DNA from: Mycobacterium gallinarum
GTDB taxonomy: Bacteria; Actinomycetota; Actinomycetes; Mycobacteriales; Mycobacteriaceae
NCBI RefSeq assembly: GCF_010726765.1
Contig: NZ_AP022601.1
Span: forward strand, 372,001-436,000
Reading direction: 5' to 3'
DNA length: 64,000 bases
In this document: piece after piece, positions 1-7,946 of the stretch
Layout: each line of letters starts with the position of its first letter
Numbering within the stretch: position 1 is the stretch's first letter
Notes under the pieces: generated by a model
Told to the model about the DNA's origin: nothing
The model's database searches: none
What the model saw: only the letters and a program-made list of their open reading frames with translations
Translations under genes and position numbers: made by a program

Positions 1-267
1 CCTGAACTGCGCCCCTTCGAGCGCCTGTTCTTCGAGTGCTACGCGCGCGGCGCACAGGGCGAGGCGCCCTTCTCCGGAATGCTGCCCGGCGCTGTGAACG
101 ACTGGCTGACCGACGACGCCGCCCGGGCAGTCGATCCCGCGATGATGCGTCTGGGTCTGGCCGTCGCGCGGGGTCTGTTGCTCGATCTGGTCGCCACGGA
201 CGATCGCAATGGGGTCGATGCGGCGCTGGCAGCATTTGTGGATCTGCTGCGTCGAGCAGGCGTTTAG
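1..267 (+). CDS. TetR-family regulator, C-terminal fragment (cut by window start)
   Basis: The reading frame is open from base 1 and ends at the TAG at 265-267, giving the last 88 residues of a protein that begins before the window. The piece is helical and ends with a leucine/alanine-rich segment of the kind that closes the ligand-binding domain of TetR/AcrR regulators. The DNA-binding helix-turn-helix, which would prove the family, lies outside the window, so this is an inference from composition and helical character only. Confidence 0.5.
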   Translation, partial: PELRPFERLFFECYARGAQGEAPFSGMLPGAVNDWLTDDAARAVDPAMMRLGLAVARGLLLDLVATDDRNGVDAALAAFVDLLRRAGV

Positions 268-363
268 GCCGTAGCTGCCCGTGGGTAGCCTGGTGACGTC
301 GGGGGTCGAAACTGACCAGCATTTCCGCAAGTCGCGGGCGTGCAGATCGAAGGAGTCGACCTG

Positions 364-702
364 ATGAGTGTCAAGAAAGCCGTCCTAGCGGCCATATGTG
401 CCGGTGCTGTGGCAGGCGGTGCACTGGGGATTGGCGCGGGTGTCGGCAACGCCGATCCGAAGTGGCCGGGTCCGCCGTGGCCCGGTCCAGGTCCGGGGGT
501 GAATGTCGGCGGGCCGGGTAATCCCCTGCCGCCCGGGCAGCGCGGCCTTCCGCCGCCGGGGCATCGTGGCTTCGTGCCGATGTGGGCGCCACCTGCTCCG
601 CCGCCGCCGTACTGGGCGCCGTGGCTCCCGGTGGAGTGGAACAGTGAGCTGAACGCCTGGGGCGTTCAGTGGGAAGGTGGTTTCAGAACCGCGCCGTTCT
701 GA
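364..702 (+). CDS. small secreted proline/glycine/tryptophan-rich protein
   Basis: A 112-residue protein. The ATG at 364 is preferred over the in-frame GTG at 340 because a GAAGGAG ribosome site sits just upstream of 364. Residues 1-28 form a signal peptide with a lysine pair, an alanine/glycine-rich hydrophobic core and a cleavage region around GNADP. The mature part is a Pro/Gly-rich low-complexity stretch followed by a Trp-rich end (WAPWLPVEWN). Short exported proteins of this kind are common in mycobacteria and mostly have no known function. It is transcribed alone and followed by a strong terminator. Confidence 0.8.
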   Translation: MSVKKAVLAAICAGAVAGGALGIGAGVGNADPKWPGPPWPGPGPGVNVGGPGNPLPPGQRGLPPPGHRGFVPMWAPPAPPPPYWAPWLPVEWNSELNAWGVQWEGGFRTAPF

Positions 703-716
703 TGTCACGTCAGCGG

Positions 717-746
717 AAGCCCCGTCCTTTTTTGGGCGGGGCTTTC
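717..746. terminator. rho-independent terminator between convergent genes
   Basis: The 11-bp arms at 717-727 and 734-744 pair with one G-T wobble around a TTTTTT loop. The stem is flanked by A and T residues and can serve both the secreted-protein gene on the left and the convergent minus-strand gene on the right. Confidence 0.8.
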
Positions 747-753
747 GTGGCTT

Positions 754-951
754 TCATTGCTCGTCGCTGCTGCGCCGGTCGCCGATGAACTCCAGGAGAC
801 GAGGATCGTCGGAGGTGAACCGTTCCATTTCCTCACCGCCGTCGCACCGCAACAATGCCACGGTGACAGAGCCGCTCACTCGGGCGAGCACCTCCCACAA
901 AGCTCCGGAGTCCTGCCAGCGCTGAAGTTCGGCCACGCGGTCGACATCCAT
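754..951 (-). CDS. small conserved-looking hypothetical protein
   Basis: A 65-residue acidic protein. I start it at the ATG at 951 because the longer frame would run back across the GTG start of the divergent gene at 1010. It begins MDVDRVAELQRWQDSG, continues with an amphipathic strand-rich section (GSVTVALLRCDGGEEMERF) and ends in a charged tail (DRRSSDEQ). No family is recognised. It is divergent from the proteasome-like gene, with 58 bp between starts, so the two may share a promoter region. The terminator at 717-746 lies just past its stop. Confidence 0.65.
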   Translation of the reverse strand: MDVDRVAELQRWQDSGALWEVLARVSGSVTVALLRCDGGEEMERFTSDDPRLLEFIGDRRSSDEQ

Positions 952-1009
952 CCCTTCACGATTCCACGGTGCAGAGTGAGACGAACGCCATCTGGGTAAG
1001 AGGTGAGGT

Positions 1010-1705
1010 GTGACGGTCGTTCTCGCATTGCGGTGTGCCGATGGGCTGGTGATGGCGTCGGACTCGCAGATCACCGATCCCGTGCGTGCAGTGAGTTATC
1101 CAGCCCAGAAACTGCACGCACTCGGCAAGCACGCGGCGTGGGGTGGGAGCGGATCTCGGGCCGTGCTGTTCGACCTCGAGCAGATCTTCGTTGCCGAGGC
1201 GGACGCGATCGTCGAAGCGCCAGATGTCGGGCACGCCCTCCAGCAGCGCGTCGTGCCTGTGCTGGAGCAGCACTACAGCTCGTTCATCCCAGAGGTTCCC
1301 GGTGGGAAACCCGGTGCGACACCAGCGACGTACATGTTGGCCGCGGGCTACTCCGACGGCAAGCCGTTCATCGTCGACATCGATCCGCACGGCTTGATCG
1401 GACATCACGAAGAGACCGGCTTTCAGGCAGTCGGCAGTGGCTCGCCGATGGCCCAGCAGGCCTACGCGCTGCTCGCCCATTTTCAGATGTCCAAGCGCAG
1501 TGTCGACTACGGCGTCGTGGCAGCCCTGCGGGTACTTGACACTCTGGACACCTCCTCGCCGAGCATCGGCGGTCCGATGGATATCTGCCGGATGACACCT
1601 GATGGGGCCCGGCACTTCGACGAGGAAGAAGTCGCGCAGGTCCGTGAGCATGTCGCCAAATGGATTGAGTTGGAGCAGAAGGCGATCGACGAACTGTTCG
1701 GGTGA
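1010..1705 (+). CDS. stand-alone proteasome beta-subunit-like Ntn hydrolase
   Basis: A 231-residue protein starting at GTG 1010, with an AGAGGTGAGG ribosome site just upstream. It starts M-T-V-V-L-A-L-R-C-A-D-G-L-V-M-A-S-D, which matches the first strands of proteasome beta subunits. If the initiator Met is removed, Thr1, Asp17 and Lys33 fall exactly at the catalytic positions of the proteasome family (K in YPAQKLHAL). A GSGS segment near residues 142-145 matches the serine-containing loop that completes the active site. No propeptide is present, unlike mycobacterial PrcB. It stands alone, without an alpha subunit or AAA ATPase nearby, so the partner and substrate are unknown. Confidence 0.75.
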   Translation: MTVVLALRCADGLVMASDSQITDPVRAVSYPAQKLHALGKHAAWGGSGSRAVLFDLEQIFVAEADAIVEAPDVGHALQQRVVPVLEQHYSSFIPEVPGGKPGATPATYMLAAGYSDGKPFIVDIDPHGLIGHHEETGFQAVGSGSPMAQQAYALLAHFQMSKRSVDYGVVAALRVLDTLDTSSPSIGGPMDICRMTPDGARHFDEEEVAQVREHVAKWIELEQKAIDELFG

Positions 1706-1811
1706 TTCGCGCCCGGCGTGCTCAAGGGCCGCCCGAAGACGCGGCAGTCGCCGCGGGATGGGTTTCGACGATGTCGACACGCTGGACTTCTGCCCTGCAT
1801 CATCCGCGGCG

Positions 1812-1830
1812 AGAAGGTAGGTAAACCTAC
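1812..1830. promoter_or_regulatory. IdeR-like iron box upstream of mbtK
   Basis: The 14-bp palindrome GTAGGTAAACCTAC at 1817-1830 sits 30 bp before the mbtK start. Its AGG-N4-CCT core matches the inner half of the 19-bp IdeR box (about 12 of 19 positions by hand alignment). IdeR is the iron-dependent repressor of mycobactin genes, so repression under high iron is expected but is inferred. Confidence 0.55.
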
Positions 1831-1860
1831 CCTCAGTGGCTCCGGTAGGCTCGGCGGGCG

Positions 1861-2493
1861 ATGACCGACATTGACGAGGCCCCGTCACCCGTCTTGCCGC
1901 GCGAGCTGACGTCGATTTCCGACGAGGTCCGCGCCGTAGGTGCACCGCCGACGCCTGCTCTGGGCGAGCCGTACCGCGTCAGGCTGGCCGACGCCACCGC
2001 AGACGCCGAGATGATCTCGGCGTGGATGAACCGCCCGCACCTGGTGGAGGCGTGGGAGTACGACTGGCCGCCGCAGCGCTGGCGGCGTTACCTGCAAGCG
2101 CAACTCGACGGTGACTACTCGCGGCCGTTCATCGGTAGTTTCCGCGGCCAGGACTTCGTCTACGTCGAGCTGTATCGAGCGGCTAAGGATTCGATCGCTC
2201 CTCGGTATGACGCGGATCCGCACGACATCGGCGTGCACGCGGCGATCGCGGAGATGCGATTCGTCAACCGCGGGATCGCGCCGATCATGTTGCCGCGCTT
2301 GGTCGCCAACATCTTCGAACTCGAACCCTGTTGCCGTCGCATCATGTTCGACCCAGATCATCGCAACGCAGCAGCGCGCGCGGTGTGCGAGTACGCGGGC
2401 GGTGTATTCCTCGGCGAGCACGACATGTCGAATCGGCGAATGGCGCTTTACGCGCTGCCGCGTTCGCCGTCGGATGCCCCTGAGATCGGCTAG
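1861..2493 (+). CDS. mbtK: mycobactin lysine N6-acyltransferase
   Basis: A 210-residue GNAT-fold acyltransferase that transfers the fatty acyl chain from the carrier protein MbtL to the N6 of the (hydroxy)lysine of mycobactin. The sequence contains family signatures I recognise from Rv1347c: [15 protein letters not shown] near residues 55-69, then [25 protein letters not shown], and [11 protein letters not shown] followed by [13 protein letters not shown]. The length equals that of the tuberculosis protein. It is preceded by an IdeR-like box and faces the other mbt-2 genes (mbtN-mbtM-mbtL) on the opposite strand, the same gene set as in M. tuberculosis. Confidence 0.9.
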   Translation: MTDIDEAPSPVLPRELTSISDEVRAVGAPPTPALGEPYRVRLADATADAEMISAWMNRPHLVEAWEYDWPPQRWRRYLQAQLDGDYSRPFIGSFRGQDFVYVELYRAAKDSIAPRYDADPHDIGVHAAIAEMRFVNRGIAPIMLPRLVANIFELEPCCRRIMFDPDHRNAAARAVCEYAGGVFLGEHDMSNRRMALYALPRSPSDAPEIG

Positions 2494-2504
2494 CGTTCCC
2501 TGCC

Positions 2505-3203
2505 ATGAAGAAGGCTGCGCTATGGGCGCTCGGCATCCTGATCGTTCTTGCCGTCGTCGGCTTCACTGCCGGTCCGTGGGCCTATCGCGAATTCATCGCC
2601 GGTGAAGCCGATGCCGAGTTGGCGCTGCCCGGCCAGAGCGAGGCGGCGACCACCGACGTCAACGGGATGTGGACGGTGGTGCCGGGGCCGGATGACGACG
2701 CCACGCGGACACAGGCGGGCTATCGCGTGGACGAAATACTGCGCGGCTCCCCGCTGACCGTAAACGGTCGGACTCCGAAGGTCACCGGCGATGCCGTAGT
2801 GACCGCGGAGAAGCTGGAGTCGGCGACGTTCACCGTTGACGTGGCGTCGATCACTTCACCGGAAAGCTCGCGCGACAATCAATTTCGTGGTGAGGACATC
2901 CTCGATACCGCCAAGTTCCCGACCGCCGAATTGCGCGTCACGCAGCCTGTCGACGTCGCCGCAGTACCCGAGACCGGGGCACCGGTGACCCTCGACGTCC
3001 CGGTCAGTCTCACGGTCAAGGGTGTGTCACGCGACATCACAGCGAAGGTCGACGTGCAGCGGAGAGGTGCGACCATTGTCGCCGCCGGCTCTGTCCCGGT
3101 GACCTGGACCGACTTCAACGTCACGCCACCGGATTTCGCCGGGTTCGTGACCGTTGAACCGACAGGAACCATCGAGTTCCTCGTCAACCTCGCCAAGGCC
3201 TAG
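2505..3203 (+). CDS. membrane-anchored YceI-family protein
   Basis: A 232-residue protein with an N-terminal membrane anchor (ALWALGILIVLAVVGFTAGPWA, residues 5-26) and an exported domain. The domain shows the YceI lipocalin-like pattern: GYRVDEIL, a strand with FTVDVASI, SSRDNQFRGEDILDTAKFPTAELRVT, SLTVKGVSRDITAKVDV and WTDFNVTPPDF. YceI domains bind polyisoprenoid or other lipids in a beta-barrel. It starts 11 bp after mbtK and probably shares its transcript. I do not know of a YceI gene in this position in the M. tuberculosis locus, so a role in siderophore or lipid handling is speculation. Confidence 0.85.
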   Translation: MKKAALWALGILIVLAVVGFTAGPWAYREFIAGEADAELALPGQSEAATTDVNGMWTVVPGPDDDATRTQAGYRVDEILRGSPLTVNGRTPKVTGDAVVTAEKLESATFTVDVASITSPESSRDNQFRGEDILDTAKFPTAELRVTQPVDVAAVPETGAPVTLDVPVSLTVKGVSRDITAKVDVQRRGATIVAAGSVPVTWTDFNVTPPDFAGFVTVEPTGTIEFLVNLAKA

Positions 3204-3219
3204 GCCAGCAAGGCCTAGG
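3199..3219. terminator. hairpin between convergent yceI and mbtN
   Basis: A perfect 8-bp stem, CCTAGGCC-AGCAA-GGCCTAGG, covers both stop codons of the convergent genes. It has no U-tract, so it is a likely but not classical bidirectional terminator. Confidence 0.55.
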
Positions 3220-4375
3220 GCAGCTGGTTGAACTCGGCGTAGCCGTCGTAGTCGGGCTTCATCGCCGCGGCGACCAACTCCCACAGCACTTCGTCGGTGC
3301 CGCCGCCGACGCGCGCCAGCTTCATATCGCGCCACCATCGGCCCAGCGGTGTCTCGTCCACCAGATAGCCCGAGCCGCCGAAGATGTGCATACATTCGTT
3401 GAGCACCTCTTCGCCCAGGCGGGCCGCGTTGACCTTCATGGCCGCAGCGGCGCGGAGATCCAGCTTGCCCGTCGCCGCGATTCCGTCCAGCGCAAAACGC
3501 AGCATGTCGACGCGTGCCTGCAGGTCGGCCATGCGCAGCCGCAGTGCCTGATGCTCATACAAGGTATGGCCGAACTGTCGGCGAGTCATCATGCGCGCCA
3601 GCGTGATTCCAATGACGCGCTGAGCCGACGTCGACACCAGTCCCGCCACCGACATCCGCTCCTGCGCCAGTCCCCAGGAGATCGCGGCCAGGCCGATGCC
3701 CGCACGTGCGACCAATGCGTCGGTGGGCACCCACGTGTCGATGTGCACGGCGGCGGTGTCCAGCGGACCGGCACCGACCTTGCGGTACTGCGGCTGAATT
3801 TCGCACTGCGCCAACGGGACGGCGACGACGACCACGCTGCCGTGCTTGCTGTTCGGATCATGGTCGACATTGCGGGCCACCGCCATGACGTGGTCGGCGA
3901 CCGGGGATAGCGACACGAACTTCTTGATGCCCTTGACTTCGAATCCGTCCCGGATCGACCGGACCTCGGTGCCGACGATCTGCAGGTCGGATCCACCGGA
4001 CTGTTCGGAGGCACCGATGCACAGCACGGCCTCGCCGCAGATCGCCTGCTCGGCGATGTTGCGCAGGTAATCCGACTTGCCGAACCGCCGCAGGATCGCG
4101 ATCGCCGAGTCGTGCAGTCCCACGCCGACGCCGATGCCTGCCGACCCCAGGGTTCCGAGCTTGCGCGCCAGCGCGATCACCTTCGCGACGTCTGACTGCT
4201 GCTGGCCCTCCGGCCACTTGGCGGCGAAAACACCTGATTCACCAAGGTATTCGATGAGCTGGCGGGGAAAGCGCTCGGTCTCTTCGGCCTCGGCCGTCCA
4301 CTTCGTCACCCGGTCGTCGAAGACGCGCTCGAGCAGCTCGCAGTAGTCCTCGTCCACAGGGAGGTCGACGGTCAT
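3215..4375 (-). CDS. mbtN: acyl-ACP dehydrogenase of mycobactin side-chain synthesis
   Basis: A 386-residue acyl-CoA dehydrogenase-fold flavoprotein, called FadE14 in M. tuberculosis, which introduces the alpha-beta double bond in the MbtL-bound acyl chain. Seen here: [41 protein letters not shown] and [21 protein letters not shown]. The glutamate usual in the C-terminal YEGTSE motif is replaced (VGGGTDEV). A glutamate in AQERMSVAG sits where isovaleryl-CoA-type dehydrogenases carry their base on helix G. Its start overlaps the mbtM stop by ATGA, so it is the last gene of a mbtL-mbtM-mbtN operon. Confidence 0.88.
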   Translation of the reverse strand: MTVDLPVDEDYCELLERVFDDRVTKWTAEAEETERFPRQLIEYLGESGVFAAKWPEGQQQSDVAKVIALARKLGTLGSAGIGVGVGLHDSAIAILRRFGKSDYLRNIAEQAICGEAVLCIGASEQSGGSDLQIVGTEVRSIRDGFEVKGIKKFVSLSPVADHVMAVARNVDHDPNSKHGSVVVVAVPLAQCEIQPQYRKVGAGPLDTAAVHIDTWVPTDALVARAGIGLAAISWGLAQERMSVAGLVSTSAQRVIGITLARMMTRRQFGHTLYEHQALRLRMADLQARVDMLRFALDGIAATGKLDLRAAAAMKVNAARLGEEVLNECMHIFGGSGYLVDETPLGRWWRDMKLARVGGGTDEVLWELVAAAMKPDYDGYAEFNQLP

Positions 4376-5952
4376 CGGCTGGCTCCTTCGAGGCTGCGCT
4401 TGACCTCCAACCGGCGCAGCTTGCCCGAGGACGTGCGTGGCAGCGCACCGGGTTTGACGAACACCACATCAGCGGGCACCACACCGCATTCGGATGCGAC
4501 GCGGGCAATTACGGCACTGCGCGCTGCGGGTTCGTCCTCGCCTTTGAACTCCGCGGTGATGATCAGTCGCGGTCGTGCGGTCGCCTCACCGGTGCCGATC
4601 GCGATCACGCAACCGTCACGCACGCCCTCGATTTGGCCGGCAATGCGTTCGATCTCGTTGGGGAACACGTTGCGTCCCGCCACCGTGATGAGTTCCTTCG
4701 CGCGGCCACAGACGACGAGCCCCTCGTCGGTCAGGTATCCGAGATCCCCGGTGGGCAGCCAGTCGCGAAAATCGACCGGCGCCACGCCGACATACCCGTT
4801 CATTAGTGACGTGCCGCGGATCTCGATCTCTCCGACCTCACGATCGGCCACCTCGGTGCCGTGAGGCTGCTCGGCGTTCACCCGAATCTCCATACCGTCG
4901 ATCGGGTGGCCGAGAACAGCAAAGCGCCTGGTGGATTCGCCCGCATCGGTCGTCACGGTGACCTCGTCGATACGAAGACCTGAGAACGGCTCGGGAATGG
5001 TTACTGCACAGGTAGATTCGGCAAGCCCATAGGACGGGGCAAGTGAATTCGGGTTGAAGCCGAAGCGGGCCATCTCTGCGGAGAAACGTGTGTATCCGTC
5101 ACAGTCGACGGGTTCGCCGCCGTTGAGCGTGTAGCCGAGATTGCTCAGATTGAGACCGGAGAGGCCGCTGCCGTACTTGCCGATGATGTTGAACGCCATA
5201 TTGGGCGCCGCGGTCATCGTGGCCTTGCTCTCGTGAAGCCAGTCCAGCCAACCAAATGGATTGCTGGAGAACGCCTTCGTGGGCGCCTGCCAAAGATCTG
5301 CCTGCCCGAGCGTGGATACGAGCATGACCGCAAGACCCATATCGTGGTAGATGGGTAGCCAGCTCTGCAGTCGGGAGTCGCCGTCGATATTGATTCGTGT
5401 GGTCAATCCGCGAAGGTTGGCCAGGGCGGCGGCGGGCGAAATCTGCGCTGTGCGTGGAGTTCCGGTGGAACCGGCGGTGCCCTGCAGGATGGCGACGTCT
5501 GCTGTCTGGGGTCCTTGGAAAGGGGTGGATCTGCGGGCGTGGGCCACGTCGACGAGATCGTGAAGGACTATTCCGTCGGTCTGCTCGCGCAGCAGTTCCA
5601 ACTCGACGCCGTGGCTGAACACCGTCGTCACTCCGATGCTGCGCCACCGGTCCCAAGTCGTCCGCGCCCATTGCAGGGGATCGGCGCGCCGAATGGGACC
5701 CGGCAGGATCGACAGTCCCGCGCCCGCGAAGAAAGCGCCCGGTATCGCGGCGAGATACTCGATGGTCGGCTCACCGACGAGGCCGACCGAGGTGGATCCG
5801 TCGTCGACGATGCAGTCGGCGACGTTCTCCGATCGCGCGTGGACCTCCTGCCAGGGATGGTGAATCCACTTGTCGCTGCCGGTATCGAGCACCGATAACT
5901 GGGTCCTGGCTCCGCGCATCGCGGCCGACAGTGCCGCGGCCAGCACGGTCAC
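4372..5952 (-). CDS. mbtM: long-chain fatty acid-ACP ligase of mycobactin synthesis
   Basis: A 526-residue adenylate-forming enzyme (FadD33 in M. tuberculosis) that activates a fatty acid with ATP and loads it on the carrier protein MbtL. Visible motifs: the phosphate loop [15 protein letters not shown] near residue 155 (with R in place of the usual K), SYGLAEST near residue 305, [10 protein letters not shown] near residue 390, and the catalytic lysine in [10 protein letters not shown] near the C-terminus. It overlaps mbtL upstream and mbtN downstream by 4 bases each (ATGA), indicating translational coupling. Confidence 0.9.
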   Translation of the reverse strand: MTVLAAALSAAMRGARTQLSVLDTGSDKWIHHPWQEVHARSENVADCIVDDGSTSVGLVGEPTIEYLAAIPGAFFAGAGLSILPGPIRRADPLQWARTTWDRWRSIGVTTVFSHGVELELLREQTDGIVLHDLVDVAHARRSTPFQGPQTADVAILQGTAGSTGTPRTAQISPAAALANLRGLTTRINIDGDSRLQSWLPIYHDMGLAVMLVSTLGQADLWQAPTKAFSSNPFGWLDWLHESKATMTAAPNMAFNIIGKYGSGLSGLNLSNLGYTLNGGEPVDCDGYTRFSAEMARFGFNPNSLAPSYGLAESTCAVTIPEPFSGLRIDEVTVTTDAGESTRRFAVLGHPIDGMEIRVNAEQPHGTEVADREVGEIEIRGTSLMNGYVGVAPVDFRDWLPTGDLGYLTDEGLVVCGRAKELITVAGRNVFPNEIERIAGQIEGVRDGCVIAIGTGEATARPRLIITAEFKGEDEPAARSAVIARVASECGVVPADVVFVKPGALPRTSSGKLRRLEVKRSLEGASR

Positions 5953-6218
5953 GAGTTCAAGTGGGCCGCGGGCACCTTCGCGAGGATGGCCGCTTCGAGA
6001 TCGCCCACGGTGCCACAGCTGAGCAGGTCCTCTTCGGACAGCGCCACCCCGAGTTTGTCCTCGATGGCCACCATTCCAATTGCGAATGCCACCGAGTCGA
6101 GCCCGACGTCGTCGATCAGTCTGGATTCCCTGGTGACCCTGCGGGTATCTACATTCATGTCTTCGCGCAGGATCTCGGTGAGAGCAGCGCTCACGGCTTC
6201 TGGATTGGACGAAGTCAC
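5949..6218 (-). CDS. mbtL: mycobactin acyl carrier protein
   Basis: An 89-residue acyl carrier protein. The phosphopantetheine site is the serine of DVGLDSVAFAIGM. I start it at the GTG at 6218 (MTSSNPEAV), because this matches the N-terminus of the M. tuberculosis protein as I recall it, and because the longer open frame would read through the iron box at 6248-6266. It is the first gene of the minus-strand mbtL-mbtM-mbtN operon and carries the fatty acid that MbtK later moves to lysine. Confidence 0.88.
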   Translation of the reverse strand: MTSSNPEAVSAALTEILREDMNVDTRRVTRESRLIDDVGLDSVAFAIGMVAIEDKLGVALSEEDLLSCGTVGDLEAAILAKVPAAHLNS

Positions 6219-6247
6219 GGCGTGGGACGGTACACCCGAATCCGAGG

Positions 6248-6266
6248 TGAGGGTAGCCTTACCTCG
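6248..6266 (-). promoter_or_regulatory. IdeR-like iron box upstream of mbtL operon
   Basis: Read on the minus strand, CGAGGTAAGGCTACCCTCA agrees with the IdeR consensus at about 14 of 19 positions by hand alignment. It lies 30 bp upstream of the mbtL GTG. Iron-dependent repression of the operon is inferred from this position and from the known biology of mycobactin genes. Confidence 0.65.
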
Positions 6267-6422
6267 CGTGGTCGAGGGAGCGCCGCCACTCATATCGCGA
6301 TACCCGCAGCTAGAGCGGTACAGTCCTTCGAAGTGGTGATGGATCTCGCCCGAGCTAGTCGCTCGAACCGCCAATTGGCTGATAGTTCCTGCCGTCATCG
6401 CGATGGATCAGGCACCTAACAC

Positions 6423-6974
6423 ATGAGCTCAGAACCGCCCGGCGTGAAGCACCCGAACGACGACGGGGGCGTACCTGACGAGGGGACGTTGCCAACGGCC
6501 GCCGACTCTCACGCCGAGTTGCTGACGGATCCCGACGCGCCGGCCAAACCGCTACGACCGCTGCACCTACGGCCATCGGCGATGGCCTTGGTATTCCTCG
6601 GCGCTATCGCCGGAACAGCGCTGCGTTACTACGTGGAGAAGGCTCTGCCGCACGATGGCGCATCGTGGCCGTGGGCGACCTTCTTGATCAACCTGTGCGG
6701 CGCCTTCGCCTTGGGCGGCTTGCTCGAGGGACTCGCGCGTCTCGGCGAGGACTCGGGTTGGCGCCGCCGCGCCCGCCTCTGCGCCGGCACCGGGTTCTGC
6801 GGGGCGTTCACCACCTACAGCACCTTCGCACTGGAGATCGTGCTGTTGGGCCGACACGGCGACTTCGGAACCGCCATCAGTTACGGCCTGCTCAGCGTCG
6901 TGGGCGGTGTGTTCACCGCCTGGCTTGGCATCGTGATCATGGCAGCGGTGCACCGTAGGAGGTCGCCCGCATGA
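6423..6974 (+). CDS. crcB: CrcB/Fluc fluoride channel subunit with N-terminal extension
   Basis: A 183-residue membrane protein. Residues 1-52 are a hydrophilic, acidic and proline-containing extension not usual for the family. The rest is a four-helix CrcB/Fluc domain with GAIAGTALRYYVE, TFLINLCGAFALGGLLEGL and the signature GTGFCGAFTTYSTFALE. Fluc channels are dual-topology dimers that export fluoride; in organisms with two genes they form heterodimers. It overlaps the second crcB by 4 bases (ATGA), so the two are probably one transcript and one channel. I saw no fluoride riboswitch in the upstream 200 bases. Confidence 0.88.
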   Translation: MSSEPPGVKHPNDDGGVPDEGTLPTAADSHAELLTDPDAPAKPLRPLHLRPSAMALVFLGAIAGTALRYYVEKALPHDGASWPWATFLINLCGAFALGGLLEGLARLGEDSGWRRRARLCAGTGFCGAFTTYSTFALEIVLLGRHGDFGTAISYGLLSVVGGVFTAWLGIVIMAAVHRRRSPA

Positions 6975-7339
6975 TTGCGATCCTCACCTTCCTCGCAGGA
7001 GCCTCGGGCGCCGTCACGCGGTTCCTGCTCGACGCATGGACGAAACAGCGCTGGCAATCCCCTTTTCCCTTGGCGACTGTGGTCATCAACATCACGGGAT
7101 CGCTGTTCCTCGGCATGCTCGCCGGAATGGTGCTGTTCCACGACCAACCAAGCACCTGGCAGACCGTGCTGGGCACCGGATTCTGCGGCGGCTACACGAC
7201 TTTCAGCACCGCCAGCTTCGAGACCGTGCGACTGATCCAGCAACGCCGGCGAGGGCTTGCGTTGCTCAACGCGCTCGTTTCCCTGGTGCTATCTGTCGCG
7301 GCATGCGCGCTCGGACTGGCTGTGGTGTGGGCGCTCTGA
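6971..7339 (+). CDS. crcB: CrcB/Fluc fluoride channel, second subunit
   Basis: A 122-residue protein of normal Fluc length with four predicted helices. It carries GASGAVTRFLLD, VVINITGSLFLGMLAGMV and the signature GTGFCGGYTTFSTASFET. The two subunits share the core motifs but differ at the ends, as expected for a heterodimeric pair with opposite membrane orientation. It is followed 36 bp later by the universal stress protein gene. The order crcB-crcB next to pgm is also what I recall from M. tuberculosis (Rv3068c-Rv3070). Confidence 0.9.
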   Translation: MIAILTFLAGASGAVTRFLLDAWTKQRWQSPFPLATVVINITGSLFLGMLAGMVLFHDQPSTWQTVLGTGFCGGYTTFSTASFETVRLIQQRRRGLALLNALVSLVLSVAACALGLAVVWAL

Positions 7340-7375
7340 CCCGCTGAGAATCTCGACCGATGGAGGGCGGCCGCA

Positions 7376-7864
7376 ATGGCAGACTTTGGCGAATCCACGA
7401 CGCGGACCTCTGCGGAGTTGGTGGTCGGCTGGGATCGCGAACCCGCGAGCGCCGCGGCGTTGCGTTACGCGGTGAAACTGGCACGGCATCTGGAGGCGCA
7501 CCTGCATGTGGTGCACATCGCCGACGTCGCCGACCTACCCGTCGATCCGGACGCGTGGGATTACGAACAGCAGTTCCACGCCAGCGTCGAAGCCCACGCC
7601 GTCGCCGCACGAAAGCTGCTGGACGAACTCGGCGCGAACTGGACTTACCACGCTATGCACGGCCGTCCACCGGATGTGCTCGCCGAGCTTGCCGAGCAGG
7701 TCGACGCCGTGATGATCGTCCTCGGCGCACCGCGGGGCGGCGTGCACTCGTTCATCGACACCTTCGCCGGCCAGTCGGTCGCCCACCAGTTGACTCGCAA
7801 ACACGCCCGAGCGGTGCTGCTGGTACCCGACTCGTCGTCGGAGCAGACGTCGCTCCTCGCGTAG
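7376..7864 (+). CDS. universal stress protein (UspA family)
   Basis: A 162-residue single-domain Usp protein. It starts with the first strand ELVVGWDREPASAAALRYAVKLA and ends with VMIVLGAPRGGVHSFIDTFAGQSVAHQLTRKHARAVLLVP. The glycine-rich segment resembles the ATP-binding G-x2-G-x9-G-S motif, with one extra residue in the first gap, so nucleotide binding is likely but not certain. It follows the fluoride channel genes by 36 bp and could be cotranscribed. Confidence 0.85.
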   Translation: MADFGESTTRTSAELVVGWDREPASAAALRYAVKLARHLEAHLHVVHIADVADLPVDPDAWDYEQQFHASVEAHAVAARKLLDELGANWTYHAMHGRPPDVLAELAEQVDAVMIVLGAPRGGVHSFIDTFAGQSVAHQLTRKHARAVLLVPDSSSEQTSLLA

Positions 7865-7946
7865 AGAGTGCGACGAACTGTCGCCGTCGGCCTGAATTCT
7901 CCGCGCCATGGCCGTGCGCGGCGCGGAAACAGAGCAGACTGGACCC

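Noticed and set aside
956..1945. A 329-residue minus-strand frame.
   Set aside because: It is antisense to the proteasome-like gene, whose active-site residues and ribosome site support the plus strand.
6267..6422. Fluoride riboswitch before the crcB genes.
   Set aside because: I looked for the conserved crcB motif core and did not find it; the interval also serves the divergent mbtL operon.
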